NCBI GenBank assembly: GCA_028875225.1
Contig: JAPPFB010000012.1
Location: forward strand, 61,495-125,494
DNA length: 64,000 nt
DNA from: Chloroflexota bacterium
Lineage (GTDB): Bacteria > Chloroflexota > Dehalococcoidia > Bin125
Direction of reading: 5' to 3'
Shown here: positions 1 through 9,025 of the stretch, piece by piece
How the letters are laid out: every line of letters starts with the position of its first letter
Position numbering within the stretch: position 1 is the first letter of the stretch
Notes under the pieces: generated by a model
What the model was told of the DNA's origin: nothing
The model's input: only the letters and a program-made list of their open reading frames with translations
Database searches by the model: none
Translations under genes and position numbers: made by a program

Positions 1-588
1 GAGGCCGCCGTCCACCTGCTCGATCACGAGCTAATGGACGCCCTGATCAACGGCGTCGATACGCCCCGGATCGGCAACCGCTCGACCGACTACTGCCCGC
101 ACGGCCTGTTTCCGGCGTCGGGCGACGATTCGTGGCTGGCCGTGGCCGTCCGCGACCGTCGCGAATGGCGTGAACTCTGTGACCTCATCGGTCGCGACGA
201 CCTGCTGCAGCGGGAGGATCTGGTGACCCTCGAGGGCCGCAAGGCCGCCGAGGACGAGATCGAAGCGGCGCTCTCGGAGTGGTCGGCGCTGCATGAGGTC
301 TGGGAAGCCTCTTCGATGCTGCAAAGTCGCGGCATTCCGGCGTCGCCGGCGGAGACGGCGGCCGATCTTGCCATCCACGACCAGGGCGCGGAGGACCTCT
401 TCTTTCGCTACGACCGCGGCGAGGTGCCGTTCATCACCCAGCACCAACCGTTCACCTGGAACGGCGAGCGTCTCGGCAGCCGCCCGTCACCGGGGCTCGG
501 TGAGCATTCCGAGGAGATTCTCAAGGGCGAGTTCGGCGTTGACGACGAGCGCTACGTCGAACTGCTGATCGAGCAGGTGATCTTTTGA
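1..588 (+). CDS. CaiB/BaiF family (type III) CoA-transferase, C-terminal part
   Basis: The reading frame is open from base 1, so the gene begins upstream of the window and only the last 195 residues are seen. They match the C-terminal half of family III CoA-transferases. There is a D-x-WLAVAV stretch followed by a helical segment with an LIGRDDLL block, then an SRGIPASP segment corresponding to the usual 'GVP.aPV' region, and a late segment on the final fold (RLGSRPSPGLGEHSEEIL). Family members move CoA between acyl-CoA and a free carboxylic acid. The catalytic Asp lies in the missing N-terminal half, so the substrate cannot be guessed. A palindromic repeat follows the stop codon and separates it from the convergent glnK gene. 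Confidence 0.85.
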   Translation, partial: EAAVHLLDHELMDALINGVDTPRIGNRSTDYCPHGLFPASGDDSWLAVAVRDRREWRELCDLIGRDDLLQREDLVTLEGRKAAEDEIEAALSEWSALHEVWEASSMLQSRGIPASPAETAADLAIHDQGAEDLFFRYDRGEVPFITQHQPFTWNGERLGSRPSPGLGEHSEEILKGEFGVDDERYVELLIEQVIF

Positions 589-601
589 TGCGGGATCTGC
601 A

Positions 602-625
602 AGGGCACCCACAAGGGGTGCCCCT
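602..625. repeat. Intergenic palindrome between convergent genes
   Basis: GGGCACCC (603-610) and GGGTGCCC (616-623) form a perfect 8-bp stem around a 5-base loop. It lies between the ends of the CoA-transferase and glnK. It may be a REP-like repeat or act as a bidirectional transcription stop, although no clear T-run follows on either strand. Confidence 0.6.
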
Positions 626-663
626 ACAGAATGAGCGTCAGAGGCAGAGATGTGCCGAGATGC

Positions 664-1005
664 TTAGAGCACCTCGCGGCCGCGTTCGCCGGTTCGGACT
701 CGGACGGCCTCTTCGACGTCGGTGACGAAGATTTTGCCGTCTCCGGTGCGGTCGGAGCGTGCGCCGGCGATGATTGCTTCAATCGCCGGTTCCACGTTGA
801 AGTCCGATATGACGGTGATGATCTTCACCTTGGGGATCATGTCGACGGTGTAGAACTGTCCGCCTCGGCCGGCCTGCACGACGCCGCCCTGGTAGCCGTG
901 ACCGGCGACCCGCTCGACGTGCAGCCCGGTGATCCCCGCCTCGATCAGCTGGCGCTTGACCGGTTCCAGCGATTCGGGCCGGATGATTGCTTCGATCTTT
1001 TTCAT
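664..1005 (-). CDS. glnK: P-II nitrogen regulatory protein GlnK/GlnB
   Basis: A 113-residue P-II protein, the normal family length. It starts with MKKIEAIIRP, has the B-loop signature GDGKIFVTDVEEAVRVRTGE near residues 88-106, and has the T-loop around residues 37-55 ending VDMIPKVKI. P-II trimers sense ATP/ADP and 2-oxoglutarate, and GlnK plugs AmtB when nitrogen is plentiful. The ATG overlaps the amtB stop codon by 4 bases (ATGA), so the two are translationally coupled. The T-loop is unusual: it reads GRGGQFYTVD where E. coli has YRGAEYMVD. This gives one extra residue and places Phe at position 51 with Tyr at 52. Whether the protein is uridylylated is therefore uncertain. Confidence 0.95.
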   Translation of the reverse strand: MKKIEAIIRPESLEPVKRQLIEAGITGLHVERVAGHGYQGGVVQAGRGGQFYTVDMIPKVKIITVISDFNVEPAIEAIIAGARSDRTGDGKIFVTDVEEAVRVRTGERGREVL

Positions 1006-2318
1006 GACAGCAACCTCTTCAGCGCTTCGGTTCCGGAGGGGATTTCCTCGTCAATCGTATCGCTGGCGTCCCAGCCAAAGCCGATCTCGTCGAACTCGTA
1101 AGCCGGCTCGCCATGCGTGCTGCGGTCGAGTCCGATCATCTCCTCGGTTTCGTCGACCCGGAGCGGCATCAGCTTCTGAACCAGGATGAACAGGACCGAG
1201 GACAAGACCAACGACCAGCCCAGTGCGGCGAGGACACCGACGAGCTGACGCCAGATCAAGTCGGCGCTGCCGCCGATGAACCCATTCGCTCCGCCGGTCA
1301 CCTCGGCGACGGCGAAGATGCCAATCGCCAGCGCTCCCCACATGCCGCCGACGCCGTGCACCGCAAAGACGTCCAGCGTGTCATCCATGTCGCGCCAGTT
1401 GTGGAGCAGTCGCACGGCGTAGAAGCCGAGGATTGAGGCGACCACGCCGATGCAAAGCGCGGGGAAGAAGTTGAGGTAGCCGTCGGTCGCCGGCCACAGG
1501 CCGACCGCGCCGGCAGCCGGTGTGATCGCCACGAGTCCGGCGACGGCGCCGGTCGCCGCGCCGATGATCGAGGGATGCCCGGTGTAGCGCCAGGAGAGGA
1601 ACGTCCAGGCGAGCAGCCCACCGGCGGCGGAGATCTGCGTCTGCACGAAGGCATTGATCGCGGACTCGTTGGCGGCAAGCGCTGAACCGGCGTTGAACCC
1701 GAACCAGCCGAACCAGAGCAAGCCAGCGCCAATCACGACCTTGGACACGTCGTGCGGCCTGGTCTCCGCGACCGAGTCGCGTCGGCGTCCGACGAAGAGG
1801 GCGCCGGCCAAAGCCGCTGCCCCGGCGTTGATGTGGACCACGGTGCCGCCGGCGAAGTCCAGCGCATCGAGCTGGAACAACCAGCCGTCTCCGTGCCAGA
1901 CCCAGTGGCAGATCGGCGCGTAGACGACCGTGATCCAGAGGACCGTGAAGACCAGCAGGGCCTTGAACGAGATGCGCTCAACGAACGCGCCGGTGATCAG
2001 CGCGGGCGTGATGATCGCGAACATCATCTGGAAGACCATGAAGGCCAGACCGTCGGCCGTCGGCTCGAGACCGCGCAGGCCGAAATTGGTCAGATTGCCG
2101 ACGAATCCGCCTAGATCGGTGCCGAAGGCCAGCGAGTAACCCCACATGATCCAGACGACCGTCGCCACGCCGGCCATCACGAACGACTGCATGATCGTCG
2201 CGGCGGCGGACTTGGTTCGCACCAGACCCGAGTAGAAGAAGGCGAGGCCCGGCGTCATCAACAGCACGAGGGCCGCAGACGTCAACAACCAGGCAGTGTT
2301 TCCGGAATCCATACGCAA
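1002..2318 (-). CDS. amtB: Ammonium transporter AmtB
   Basis: A 438-residue Amt/Mep/Rh-family channel with about eleven membrane segments, beginning near residue 8 (LLTSAALVLLMTPGLAFFYSG). The two pore histidines lie in VVHINAGAAALAG and FAVHGVGGMWGA. The cytoplasmic tail carries the conserved MIGLD.S.HGE.AYEF block, which is the surface GlnK binds in known complexes, and then a further acidic stretch. It conducts ammonium/ammonia across the inner membrane. It is the first gene of the amtB-glnK operon, and its ATG follows a G-rich ribosome-binding site. The long N-terminal signal segment of E. coli AmtB is absent, which is common outside Proteobacteria. Confidence 0.97.
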   Translation of the reverse strand: MRMDSGNTAWLLTSAALVLLMTPGLAFFYSGLVRTKSAAATIMQSFVMAGVATVVWIMWGYSLAFGTDLGGFVGNLTNFGLRGLEPTADGLAFMVFQMMFAIITPALITGAFVERISFKALLVFTVLWITVVYAPICHWVWHGDGWLFQLDALDFAGGTVVHINAGAAALAGALFVGRRRDSVAETRPHDVSKVVIGAGLLWFGWFGFNAGSALAANESAINAFVQTQISAAGGLLAWTFLSWRYTGHPSIIGAATGAVAGLVAITPAAGAVGLWPATDGYLNFFPALCIGVVASILGFYAVRLLHNWRDMDDTLDVFAVHGVGGMWGALAIGIFAVAEVTGGANGFIGGSADLIWRQLVGVLAALGWSLVLSSVLFILVQKLMPLRVDETEEMIGLDRSTHGEPAYEFDEIGFGWDASDTIDEEIPSGTEALKRLLS

Positions 2319-2469
2319 CCCCCATAGTCGGGCGCAGTTGACATAGAGAGGCTAGATCAACCGGAATGCGCCCGTCCGCAGAACCAGTGAGCGTAGTGTC
2401 GCCGACGGACTCAATCGACTGGTTACGGATAGATGAATTCGAGTTCGGGATCGGTGATAGCCTCGCCCC

Positions 2470-3234
2470 ATGCCCGACTCGGATTCCCTCTCCCTCTCTG
2501 GTGAAGTGGCGCTGGTGACGGGCGCGTCGCGGGGGATCGGACGTTCGATCGCCCTCGAACTGGCCGCCCAGGGCGCGGACATCGGGGTTAACTACACATC
2601 GTCAGCCGATTCGGCCGAGGAGGTCGGCGCCCGGATCCGTGACATCGGCCGGCGCGCGTATGTGGTCCAGGCCGACATCTCAGACAGCGACGCCGTGACC
2701 GCGATGACGAAGGCGGTCACCTCCGAACTTGGCGCGCCCACGATCCTGGTCAACAACGCCGGTATCACGCGCGACATGCTGGCCATGCGAATGAAGTCGG
2801 CCGACTGGGACGCGGTCGTGGGGACGAACCTGACCGGATCGTTTCTCACGACGCAGTCGGTGCTGCGCGGGATGCTTCGCGCCCGCAAGGGACGAATCAT
2901 CACGATTGGCTCGGTGATCGGCACGGTCGGCAACGCGGGCCAGGCCAACTACGCGGCAGCCAAGGCCGGATTGGCCGGCATGACCCGCTCACTGGCGCAC
3001 GAACTCGGATCGCGCGGGATTACCGTCAACCTCGTCGCGCCCGGATTCATCCAGACCGACATCACCGCCGATCTCTCCGACGAGGTGATCGGCAACGTGA
3101 TGCAGCGGATCCCGCTGGAGCGGCTCGGCGATCCCTCCGACGTCGCGCCGCTGGTCGCGTTCCTGGCCGGTCCGGGCGGGGCCTATATCACCGGTCAAGT
3201 GATCCACGTCGACGGCGGCATGGTCATGAGTTGA
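2470..3234 (+). CDS. fabG: 3-oxoacyl-ACP reductase FabG (SDR)
   Basis: A 254-residue classical SDR. The NAD(P) motif TGASRGIG lies near residues 19-26, NNAG near 93-96, and the active site is a Ser in ITIGSVIG with YAAAK. The [10 protein letters not shown] end is typical of FabG. It reduces 3-oxoacyl-ACP to 3-hydroxyacyl-ACP with NADPH. It is the first gene of a same-strand run with fabD, two fabF genes and acpP, which favours FabG over a generic SDR. It is divergent from amtB, with about 150 bp of shared promoter region between them. No strong Shine-Dalgarno precedes the ATG. Confidence 0.9.
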   Translation: MPDSDSLSLSGEVALVTGASRGIGRSIALELAAQGADIGVNYTSSADSAEEVGARIRDIGRRAYVVQADISDSDAVTAMTKAVTSELGAPTILVNNAGITRDMLAMRMKSADWDAVVGTNLTGSFLTTQSVLRGMLRARKGRIITIGSVIGTVGNAGQANYAAAKAGLAGMTRSLAHELGSRGITVNLVAPGFIQTDITADLSDEVIGNVMQRIPLERLGDPSDVAPLVAFLAGPGGAYITGQVIHVDGGMVMS

Positions 3235-3414
3235 CCCTTGAACAAGTCCCGGTTGATGATTCGGAGGAACGTATTGTTCGCTGAATCGCATTCCTCATCG
3301 TTAAGACGCCATAGCCACCGTCAGAGTCGGTAAACTGAGTCATCACCCGTAGGCGCAGTGCGTCGCACCTGTCGCACCCGTCGCAACCCGCGTCGACTAC
3401 GGGCAGGAGCCGAG

Positions 3415-4455
3415 ATGGAAACGCTGACCCAGCCAGAGGAAGTCGCGGATGAACCGCCAAGCGGTGAACATCCGGCGTTGACGGACGACGAATACGCGCT
3501 GCTCTTTCCCGGACAGGGATCGCAATCCATCGGCATGGCCGGCAAGGTATTGCGCGTCTATCCGAACGCCGAGCAGTGGTTCACACGGGCCAACGAAGTC
3601 CTGGAGTACGACCTGCTTCACTTGATTGAGCATGGACCATCGGATCAGCTGAACCAGACCACTCACTCACAACCGGCGATTTTCGTCGCATCGGTCGCCT
3701 GGCTCGAAGCGCTTCGCGACAAGTGGGACCAGGCCGGCCGAACACTGTCGCCGAAAGTCGTCTCCGGACACAGCATGGGCCAGATCACCGCGATGCTGGC
3801 CGCGCGGGCCGTCGACTTCGACGACGCGCTGCGACTGGTGGCCCGGCGCGCTGAAATCATGCACGCGGCCGACAGCCTGCGGCCAGGCGGCATGGCGTCG
3901 ATTATTGGCCTGCGCGATCGCGTCCTGCGGAGACTGGTCGGCGAGGCGGCAAGCGAAGGCACGCTGGTCGTCGCCAACGACAACTGCCCCGGCCAAACCG
4001 TCGTCTCGGGCGACGAAGCGCCGTTGCGGAAGATCATGCGGCTGGCGGACGAACAGGGCGCGCGTCGGGTGGTGCGACTGCCGATTTCGATCGCCTCGCA
4101 CTCACCGCTGATGACCGAAGCGCAGGCGCACTTCGCTGAAGCCGTGCATGCGATTCAGTGGAGAGACCCGGTCGTGCCGGTGGTCAGCAACATTTCCGGT
4201 GGGCTGATGCACACCAGGGACCAGCTGGCGAGTGAGCTCTCTGAAGCGCTCACCGCGCCGGTGCAATGGCAGCAGGCCGTCAAGACCATGGCTGCCCAGG
4301 GTTCGACGCTCTTTGTCGAGGCCGGCCCTGGCGATGTGCTCTCCAAACTGGTGCGGCGCATCTCTCGAACATCCTGGACGTTCCCGCTGTCCGACGACGA
4401 TCACGGTCTGTCGCAGCGCGACTACCCGGACAAGAGCGACGGGATTCCCAAGTAG
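3415..4455 (+). CDS. fabD: Malonyl-CoA:ACP transacylase FabD
   Basis: A 346-residue protein from the ATG at 3415, chosen because AGGAG lies just upstream; an in-frame start at 3358 would add an Arg-rich extension. It has the family motif LLFPGQGSQSIGMA near the N-terminus, the nucleophile Ser120 in GHSMGQ and the catalytic His229 in ASHSPLM. It loads malonyl groups onto ACP for fatty-acid elongation. The usual GHSLGE is GHSMGQ here. About 25 N-terminal residues precede the core and look disordered. The stop codon shares one base with the GTG start of the next gene. Confidence 0.93.
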   Translation: METLTQPEEVADEPPSGEHPALTDDEYALLFPGQGSQSIGMAGKVLRVYPNAEQWFTRANEVLEYDLLHLIEHGPSDQLNQTTHSQPAIFVASVAWLEALRDKWDQAGRTLSPKVVSGHSMGQITAMLAARAVDFDDALRLVARRAEIMHAADSLRPGGMASIIGLRDRVLRRLVGEAASEGTLVVANDNCPGQTVVSGDEAPLRKIMRLADEQGARRVVRLPISIASHSPLMTEAQAHFAEAVHAIQWRDPVVPVVSNISGGLMHTRDQLASELSEALTAPVQWQQAVKTMAAQGSTLFVEAGPGDVLSKLVRRISRTSWTFPLSDDDHGLSQRDYPDKSDGIPK

Positions 4456-5726
4456 TGGCTGCTCAGCCGTCATTCTCGGAACGCCGCGTGGTGATCACCG
4501 GTGTGGGAGCCGTCACACCCGTCGGCAACGATATGCCGACGACCTGGCGCAACCTGCTCGATGGCGAGAGCGGCGTTGACAGGATCAAGCGCTTCGATCC
4601 CGACCAGTGGGGCGTGAGAACGCCGATCGCGGCCGAGGTCAAGGACTGGGATCCAGAGCCGCTGCTGCCCGACGCCAAGGCGCTCCGGCACATGGATTTG
4701 AATACCCAGTACGGCATGGTCGCCGGACTTGAGGCGTTGGCCGATTCCGGTCTGCAGATCACGGACGACAATCAGCACCGCGTCGGGATCATCTTCGGCT
4801 CCGGCGGGGGCGGGATGGAACTGGTCACGCGCTGGCAGGACACCCTGGTCAATCGAGGCGCGCGGCGGGTATCGCCGTTCGCCATGCCAAATCTGATCGC
4901 CGACGCCGCCTCGGGGCATCTGTCAATCGCGACCGGCGCGACCGGGCCCAACTACTCGCCGACTTCGGCCTGCGCCACCGGCGCCAACGCCGTCGCGGAC
5001 GGAGTACTGCACATCAAGGCCGGTCGCGCCGACGCGCTGCTGGTCGGAGGTTCCGAGGCGATCATCCTGCCGCTCTTCCACATCTGCTTCGAGCGCATGG
5101 GGGTGCTGGCGACTCCGGCCGAGCCGCTGACGGCGTCCTGCGCGCCCTACGACCTGCACCGCAACGGATTTGTCCCCGGTGAGGGCGCAGCGGCGATGAT
5201 GATCGAAGATCTGGAACACGCGCGTGAGCGGGGCGCGCCGATATACGCCGAAGTCATCGGCGGCGGTTCCGCCAACGACGCCCATGACATTGCGCAGCCA
5301 GAATCACACGGTCGCGGGCTGATGGTCAGCGTCCAGCAGGCGATGCAGGAATCTGGGATCGACCCCGAACGTGTGGGATATGTTTCGACGCATGGCACGG
5401 CGACCAAACTCGGTGATCAGGTTGAGGTGACGGCGCTCAGGCGCCTGTTCGGCGGCCACAGCAACGATCTGGCGCTGTCGTCGATTAAGCCCGCGACCGG
5501 ACACATGATGGGCGCCTCCGGGGCGCTGGAGGTAATCGTCGCCGCCATGGTGCTGAAGGAAGGTATTGCGCCGCCGACGCTGAACTACGAAACGCCCGAC
5601 CCGGAACTGGATATCGATGTGATTCCCAACCAGGCGCGCGAACTCAGCACTGAGGCCGCGCTCTCGTTCTCGGTTGGCCTGGGCGGGCATAACGCCGCCG
5701 TGCTGCTGAAGCGTATCGACGAGTGA
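4455..5726 (+). CDS. fabF: 3-oxoacyl-ACP synthase II (KAS II), first copy
   Basis: A 423-residue condensing enzyme. The GTG at 4455 overlaps the fabD stop and places RRVVITGVGAVTPVG at the N-terminus as in the family; the open frame extends further upstream but only through fabD. The Cys-His-His triad is complete: Cys173 (SACATGAN), His313 (THGTATKLGD) and His350 (GHMMGASGALE). It extends acyl-ACP with malonyl-ACP in the cytoplasm. It is directly followed, with a 4-base GTGA overlap, by a second KAS II gene. Confidence 0.93.
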   Translation: MAAQPSFSERRVVITGVGAVTPVGNDMPTTWRNLLDGESGVDRIKRFDPDQWGVRTPIAAEVKDWDPEPLLPDAKALRHMDLNTQYGMVAGLEALADSGLQITDDNQHRVGIIFGSGGGGMELVTRWQDTLVNRGARRVSPFAMPNLIADAASGHLSIATGATGPNYSPTSACATGANAVADGVLHIKAGRADALLVGGSEAIILPLFHICFERMGVLATPAEPLTASCAPYDLHRNGFVPGEGAAAMMIEDLEHARERGAPIYAEVIGGGSANDAHDIAQPESHGRGLMVSVQQAMQESGIDPERVGYVSTHGTATKLGDQVEVTALRRLFGGHSNDLALSSIKPATGHMMGASGALEVIVAAMVLKEGIAPPTLNYETPDPELDIDVIPNQARELSTEAALSFSVGLGGHNAAVLLKRIDE

Positions 5727-6997
5727 GCAACGGCATTCGACCTACCGAGCGTCGGCCCGAGGAGCGCATCGTCATCACGGGCATCGGTCCCGTGACGCCG
5801 ATCGGCGTCGGTGTGGACGCGTTCTGGGATTCCCTCAGTCATGGACGTTCCGGCGCCCGCGTGGTTCCCGAATTGGTTGAAGCGGGTCTGAAAGTCCAGA
5901 TCGCCGCAGACATCCCCGATTTCAAGCCCGGGGACTACATGGAGAACAAGTCCGCCCGGCGAATGGCGCGCTTTTCGCAGCTCGGCGTCGCGGCGGCGCG
6001 CCTGGCCGTCGAGGACGCGGGGCTCGATCTGAACTCGTACGACCCGGAGCGCGTCGCCGCGGTGATCAACACCGGCGGCGGCGGCGTGACCACAATTTCG
6101 CAGCAGACCGAAGTGCTGAATTCCAAGGGACCGGGCCGGGTCTCGGCCATGTTCGTTCCCATGATGGCGGGCAACATGGCCTCTTGTCAGGTCTCGATCG
6201 AGCTCGGACTTCGGGGACCGGCGCTCACGTCGCTGGCAGCGTGCGCGGCGAGCATTTACGCATTCATCGATGGCCGACAGGTACTGCTTGGGGGCGAAGC
6301 CGACATTGCGTTGGCCGGCGGCACCGAGTCGAACGTCTCGGCCCTCGGCATCTCGGGACTCGCCAACATGCAGGCGCTGTCGCGCCGCAACGATGATCCT
6401 CAGGCGGCCTCTCGTCCTTTCGACAAAGACCGGGATGGCTTCGTCTTCGGTGAAGGCGCGGTGGTCTGCGTAACCGAATCGTTGGCCGGCGCTCGCGCTC
6501 GCGGCGCTCGCATTTACGCAGAGATTCTCGGCGGCGGCCGGACCGCCGACGCCTACCACATCACAGCTCCCGATCCGGAAGGTGACGGCGCGGCGCGGGC
6601 GATGGCAGCGGCGCTGCGCAATTCAGAGCTGAACCCCGAAGAGATCGGCTATATCTGCGCGCACGGCACCTCGACGCCGCTCAACGACGCGATTGAAACC
6701 AGGGCGATTCGCACGGTCTTCGCTGACCATGCAGAGCGCCTGGCGGTGTCCTCGGTCAAATCGATGACGGGCCACTTGATGGGCGCGGCGGGAGCGCTCT
6801 CGGGCGCGGCGACGGCGCTGGCGTTGTATCACGGCGTCCTGCCGCCAACGATCAATCAGGAGACCCCCGATCCGGATTGCGACCTTGACTACGTTCCCAA
6901 CGAAGCGCGGGACTGTCGCTTGAACGTTGCACTGGTCAACGGCTTTGGATTCGGTGGACAGAACGGCGTCGTCGCCCTCTCGCGGGTCGACAACTGA
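5723..6997 (+). CDS. 3-oxoacyl-ACP synthase II (KAS II), second copy
   Basis: A 424-residue second beta-ketoacyl synthase starting with GTG inside the stop region of the first. The triad is Cys174 (LAACAASIY), His314 (AHGTSTPLND) and His351 (GHLMGAAGALSG), so it should be catalytically competent. It is clearly diverged from its neighbour around the active-site Cys (AACAAS against SACATG), suggesting a different chain-length preference or an obligate pair rather than a recent duplication. Its position between fabF and acpP supports a role in lipid synthesis. Polyketide use cannot be excluded, but no other PKS domains are near. Confidence 0.88.
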   Translation: MSNGIRPTERRPEERIVITGIGPVTPIGVGVDAFWDSLSHGRSGARVVPELVEAGLKVQIAADIPDFKPGDYMENKSARRMARFSQLGVAAARLAVEDAGLDLNSYDPERVAAVINTGGGGVTTISQQTEVLNSKGPGRVSAMFVPMMAGNMASCQVSIELGLRGPALTSLAACAASIYAFIDGRQVLLGGEADIALAGGTESNVSALGISGLANMQALSRRNDDPQAASRPFDKDRDGFVFGEGAVVCVTESLAGARARGARIYAEILGGGRTADAYHITAPDPEGDGAARAMAAALRNSELNPEEIGYICAHGTSTPLNDAIETRAIRTVFADHAERLAVSSVKSMTGHLMGAAGALSGAATALALYHGVLPPTINQETPDPDCDLDYVPNEARDCRLNVALVNGFGFGGQNGVVALSRVDN

Positions 6998-7066
6998 CCG
7001 CTAACCTTGCTCTCACAACCGGCAGACATCTGACAGCCCAATGATTCATTGGACGGGAGCCGCCAC

Positions 7067-7330
7067 ATGTCAGACGACAACAGCCTGGAATCCCGCGTCT
7101 GCCAGCTCGTCGCGGACCAGCTTCGTCAGCCGCTGGACAAGGTGAATGCCGACGCGCACTTGATCGACGACCTCGACGCCGACTCGCTGGACATTGTGGA
7201 CCTGACGATTGCCGTCGAAGAGGAGTTCTCCACCGACGAGATTCAGCTGGAGATTCCAGAGGAAGACGCGGCGGAGATTCGGACGGTTCAAGACGTGGTG
7301 GACTACCTGACCAACGCCGGACTGACGTAG
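7067..7330 (+). CDS. acpP: Acyl carrier protein
   Basis: An 87-residue acidic helical protein. Ser40 in DLDADSLDIVDL is the phosphopantetheine attachment site. The ATG at 7067 is preceded by GGGAG at good spacing; a TTG 18 bases upstream is also in frame but less likely. It carries growing acyl chains for FabD, FabF and FabG encoded just upstream. The segment DEIQLEIPEEDAAEIRTVQDVVDYL is the usual ACP C-terminal half. Confidence 0.95.
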   Translation: MSDDNSLESRVCQLVADQLRQPLDKVNADAHLIDDLDADSLDIVDLTIAVEEEFSTDEIQLEIPEEDAAEIRTVQDVVDYLTNAGLT

Positions 7331-7332
7331 CG

Positions 7333-7629
7333 ATGACCCTGCGCCGGATCAAGGCCAGTGCCGGCGGCGCGCTCTCACCCGCTGCATCAAGCCTTGCCTC
7401 GGAAGCGATCCGGCTGCCCGCTGGTCAGCGGGCGCTCAACCGCCAGACGGCCGGCGCGACCGCACTGATCGTGGCCGAGGGCGAGGTCGCGATCGGAACG
7501 CTCGAGGACAACGCCACCCTCACGGCCGGAGAGGGCGTCCTGCTCGAAGCCGACTCGCCCTACTCGCTGATCGCGGAAGCCGACTCATTGGCCCTGCTCT
7601 TCACGGTCCCGGCAGAACCGTCCCGCTAG
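7333..7629 (+). CDS. Small cupin-like protein of unknown function
   Basis: A 98-residue protein starting two bases after the acpP stop, so very likely cotranscribed. The pattern of short beta strands (ALIVAEGEVAIGTLEDNATLTAGEGVLLEADSPYSLIAE) looks like a single cupin/jelly-roll barrel with a typical 'GEGVLLEADSPY' turn. The metal-binding His/Glu set of enzymatic cupins is not visible, so a binding or sensory role is more likely than catalysis. Its link to fatty-acid synthesis rests only on position. Confidence 0.6.
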   Translation: MTLRRIKASAGGALSPAASSLASEAIRLPAGQRALNRQTAGATALIVAEGEVAIGTLEDNATLTAGEGVLLEADSPYSLIAEADSLALLFTVPAEPSR

Positions 7630-7668
7630 CGTTCGGCGCGCGACCGCTGCGACCTGCCGCGGGGCGCG

Positions 7669-8586
7669 CTAGCCCGCCGCGAGCACCTTTTCCGGCTGCC
7701 AGGTCGCGGCGCTGAGTTCGTCCCGCCGCAGCACGGCGGCCACTCGATTGTCCGCGGTGAGGGCCAGGGCCTTGTCCCAGCCATCGACCGGGGCGTGGCG
7801 GATCGGCTGGCCGCGCTTGATCCGCTGGAGCTGTTCGCCCTGCAGATGGAAGTGCGGCCAGTCGGGGAACAGCTCGGCCGGGGAGATCGCCAGCGACCAG
7901 ATCTCATCTTCGTCGGCGGCGGCTTGCAGTTCGTCGGGCGAGTGTCCGTCCTCGGCCGACTTGGCGCCGATCGCCGTCCGCCGCATCTTGGTCACGTGCG
8001 CGCCGCAACCGAGCGCCTGGCCCAGATCCCGTGCGATCGCGCGCACATATGTGCCGGTGCTGACCGACATGACCAGCGTGACGTATGGAAGTGCCAACGA
8101 TGTCGCGGTCAGCTCATGCACGGTGACGGCTCTCGCTTCGATCTCGACATGCTCGCCGGCTCGGGCGGCGCGATAGGCGGCCACGCCATCGCGCTTGACC
8201 GCGCTGTATTGCGGCGGGACTTGCTCAATCTCGCCTCGGAACCGGTCGAGCACAGCATCGAGTTCCTGCTCGCTGATTGCGGGAACCTCTGCCGTCTCGA
8301 TGATCTGTCCCTCGCTGTCGTCGGTGTCGGTTGACTGACCGAGCAAGACCGTCGCTTCGTACGATTTGCGATAGGGCGCGAGATACTCGTTCAGCCGTGT
8401 CGCGACGCCGACGAATACGGGCAGCAGTCCACTGGCCAGCGGATCGAGCGTGCCGCCGTGACCGACCCGACGCAGGCCGGTCCAGCGCCGAACATCGCGG
8501 ACAATGTCATGGGATGTCGGACCCTTGGGCTTGTCGACCAGGAAGACGGCGCCCGGATGGTGGCGCTCCCGGCGTCGGCGGCTCAC
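7669..8586 (-). CDS. truB: tRNA pseudouridine(55) synthase TruB
   Basis: A 305-residue protein. The start chosen is GTG at 8586, which overlaps the rbfA stop (GTGA); the frame is open further upstream but only inside rbfA. It has GAVFLVDKPKGPTSHDIV at the N-terminus and the catalytic Asp motif GHGGTLDPLASGLLPV. YSAVKRDGVAAYRAARAGE and the YVRAIARDLG segment are also family hallmarks. It isomerises U55 in the tRNA T-loop. It is the last gene of the nusA-ylxR-infB-rbfA-truB operon. Confidence 0.95.
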   Translation of the reverse strand: MSRRRRERHHPGAVFLVDKPKGPTSHDIVRDVRRWTGLRRVGHGGTLDPLASGLLPVFVGVATRLNEYLAPYRKSYEATVLLGQSTDTDDSEGQIIETAEVPAISEQELDAVLDRFRGEIEQVPPQYSAVKRDGVAAYRAARAGEHVEIEARAVTVHELTATSLALPYVTLVMSVSTGTYVRAIARDLGQALGCGAHVTKMRRTAIGAKSAEDGHSPDELQAAADEDEIWSLAISPAELFPDWPHFHLQGEQLQRIKRGQPIRHAPVDGWDKALALTADNRVAAVLRRDELSAATWQPEKVLAAG

Positions 8587-9011
8587 GGTGAGGGCCGGCT
8601 TTCGCTCAGGGCGTTGATTCGCTCCTGGATCGCCGCCGAACCCGCGATCCTCGAGTCCAGTTCGAACGCCGGCCATGGCACACGCTTCATTCGCAGGCGC
8701 CGGCGAATCGTTCGATGCACGAATGGCGCGGCATGGGTCAGCGCATCGATCGCCGCCTGGCCGGCCCTGGCCTGTTCCTCCGGAGTGGCGTCAGGCGCCG
8801 ACATCGCGGAGATGAAGACGGTTGCGTTGCGCAGATCTCTCGATGCGCGAACCTCGGTCACGCTGAGCAGCGCCAGTTCGAGCCGTGGATCCTTCAACTC
8901 GCGCGACACGACCTCGGCAATCGTGTCGCGCAACAGGTCGTTGACCCGGTTCATGCGGTCGACGGCGCCTGCGTCACGAGTTGCGGCGAATGGACGAGTG
9001 CGACGTGCCAT
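8583..9011 (-). CDS. rbfA: Ribosome-binding factor A
   Basis: A 142-residue RbfA with a single KH-like domain: R..RVNDLLRDTIAEVVSRELKDPRLELALLSVTEVRASRDLRNATVFISAM is the family core. It binds the 30S subunit during late 16S rRNA maturation. It lies between infB and truB in the conserved order, 14 bases after infB and overlapping truB by 4 bases. The short basic N-terminus (MARRTRPF) precedes the core as usual. Confidence 0.95.
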   Translation of the reverse strand: MARRTRPFAATRDAGAVDRMNRVNDLLRDTIAEVVSRELKDPRLELALLSVTEVRASRDLRNATVFISAMSAPDATPEEQARAGQAAIDALTHAAPFVHRTIRRRLRMKRVPWPAFELDSRIAGSAAIQERINALSESRPSP

Positions 9012-9025
9012 GACGAGCGGCTTAC

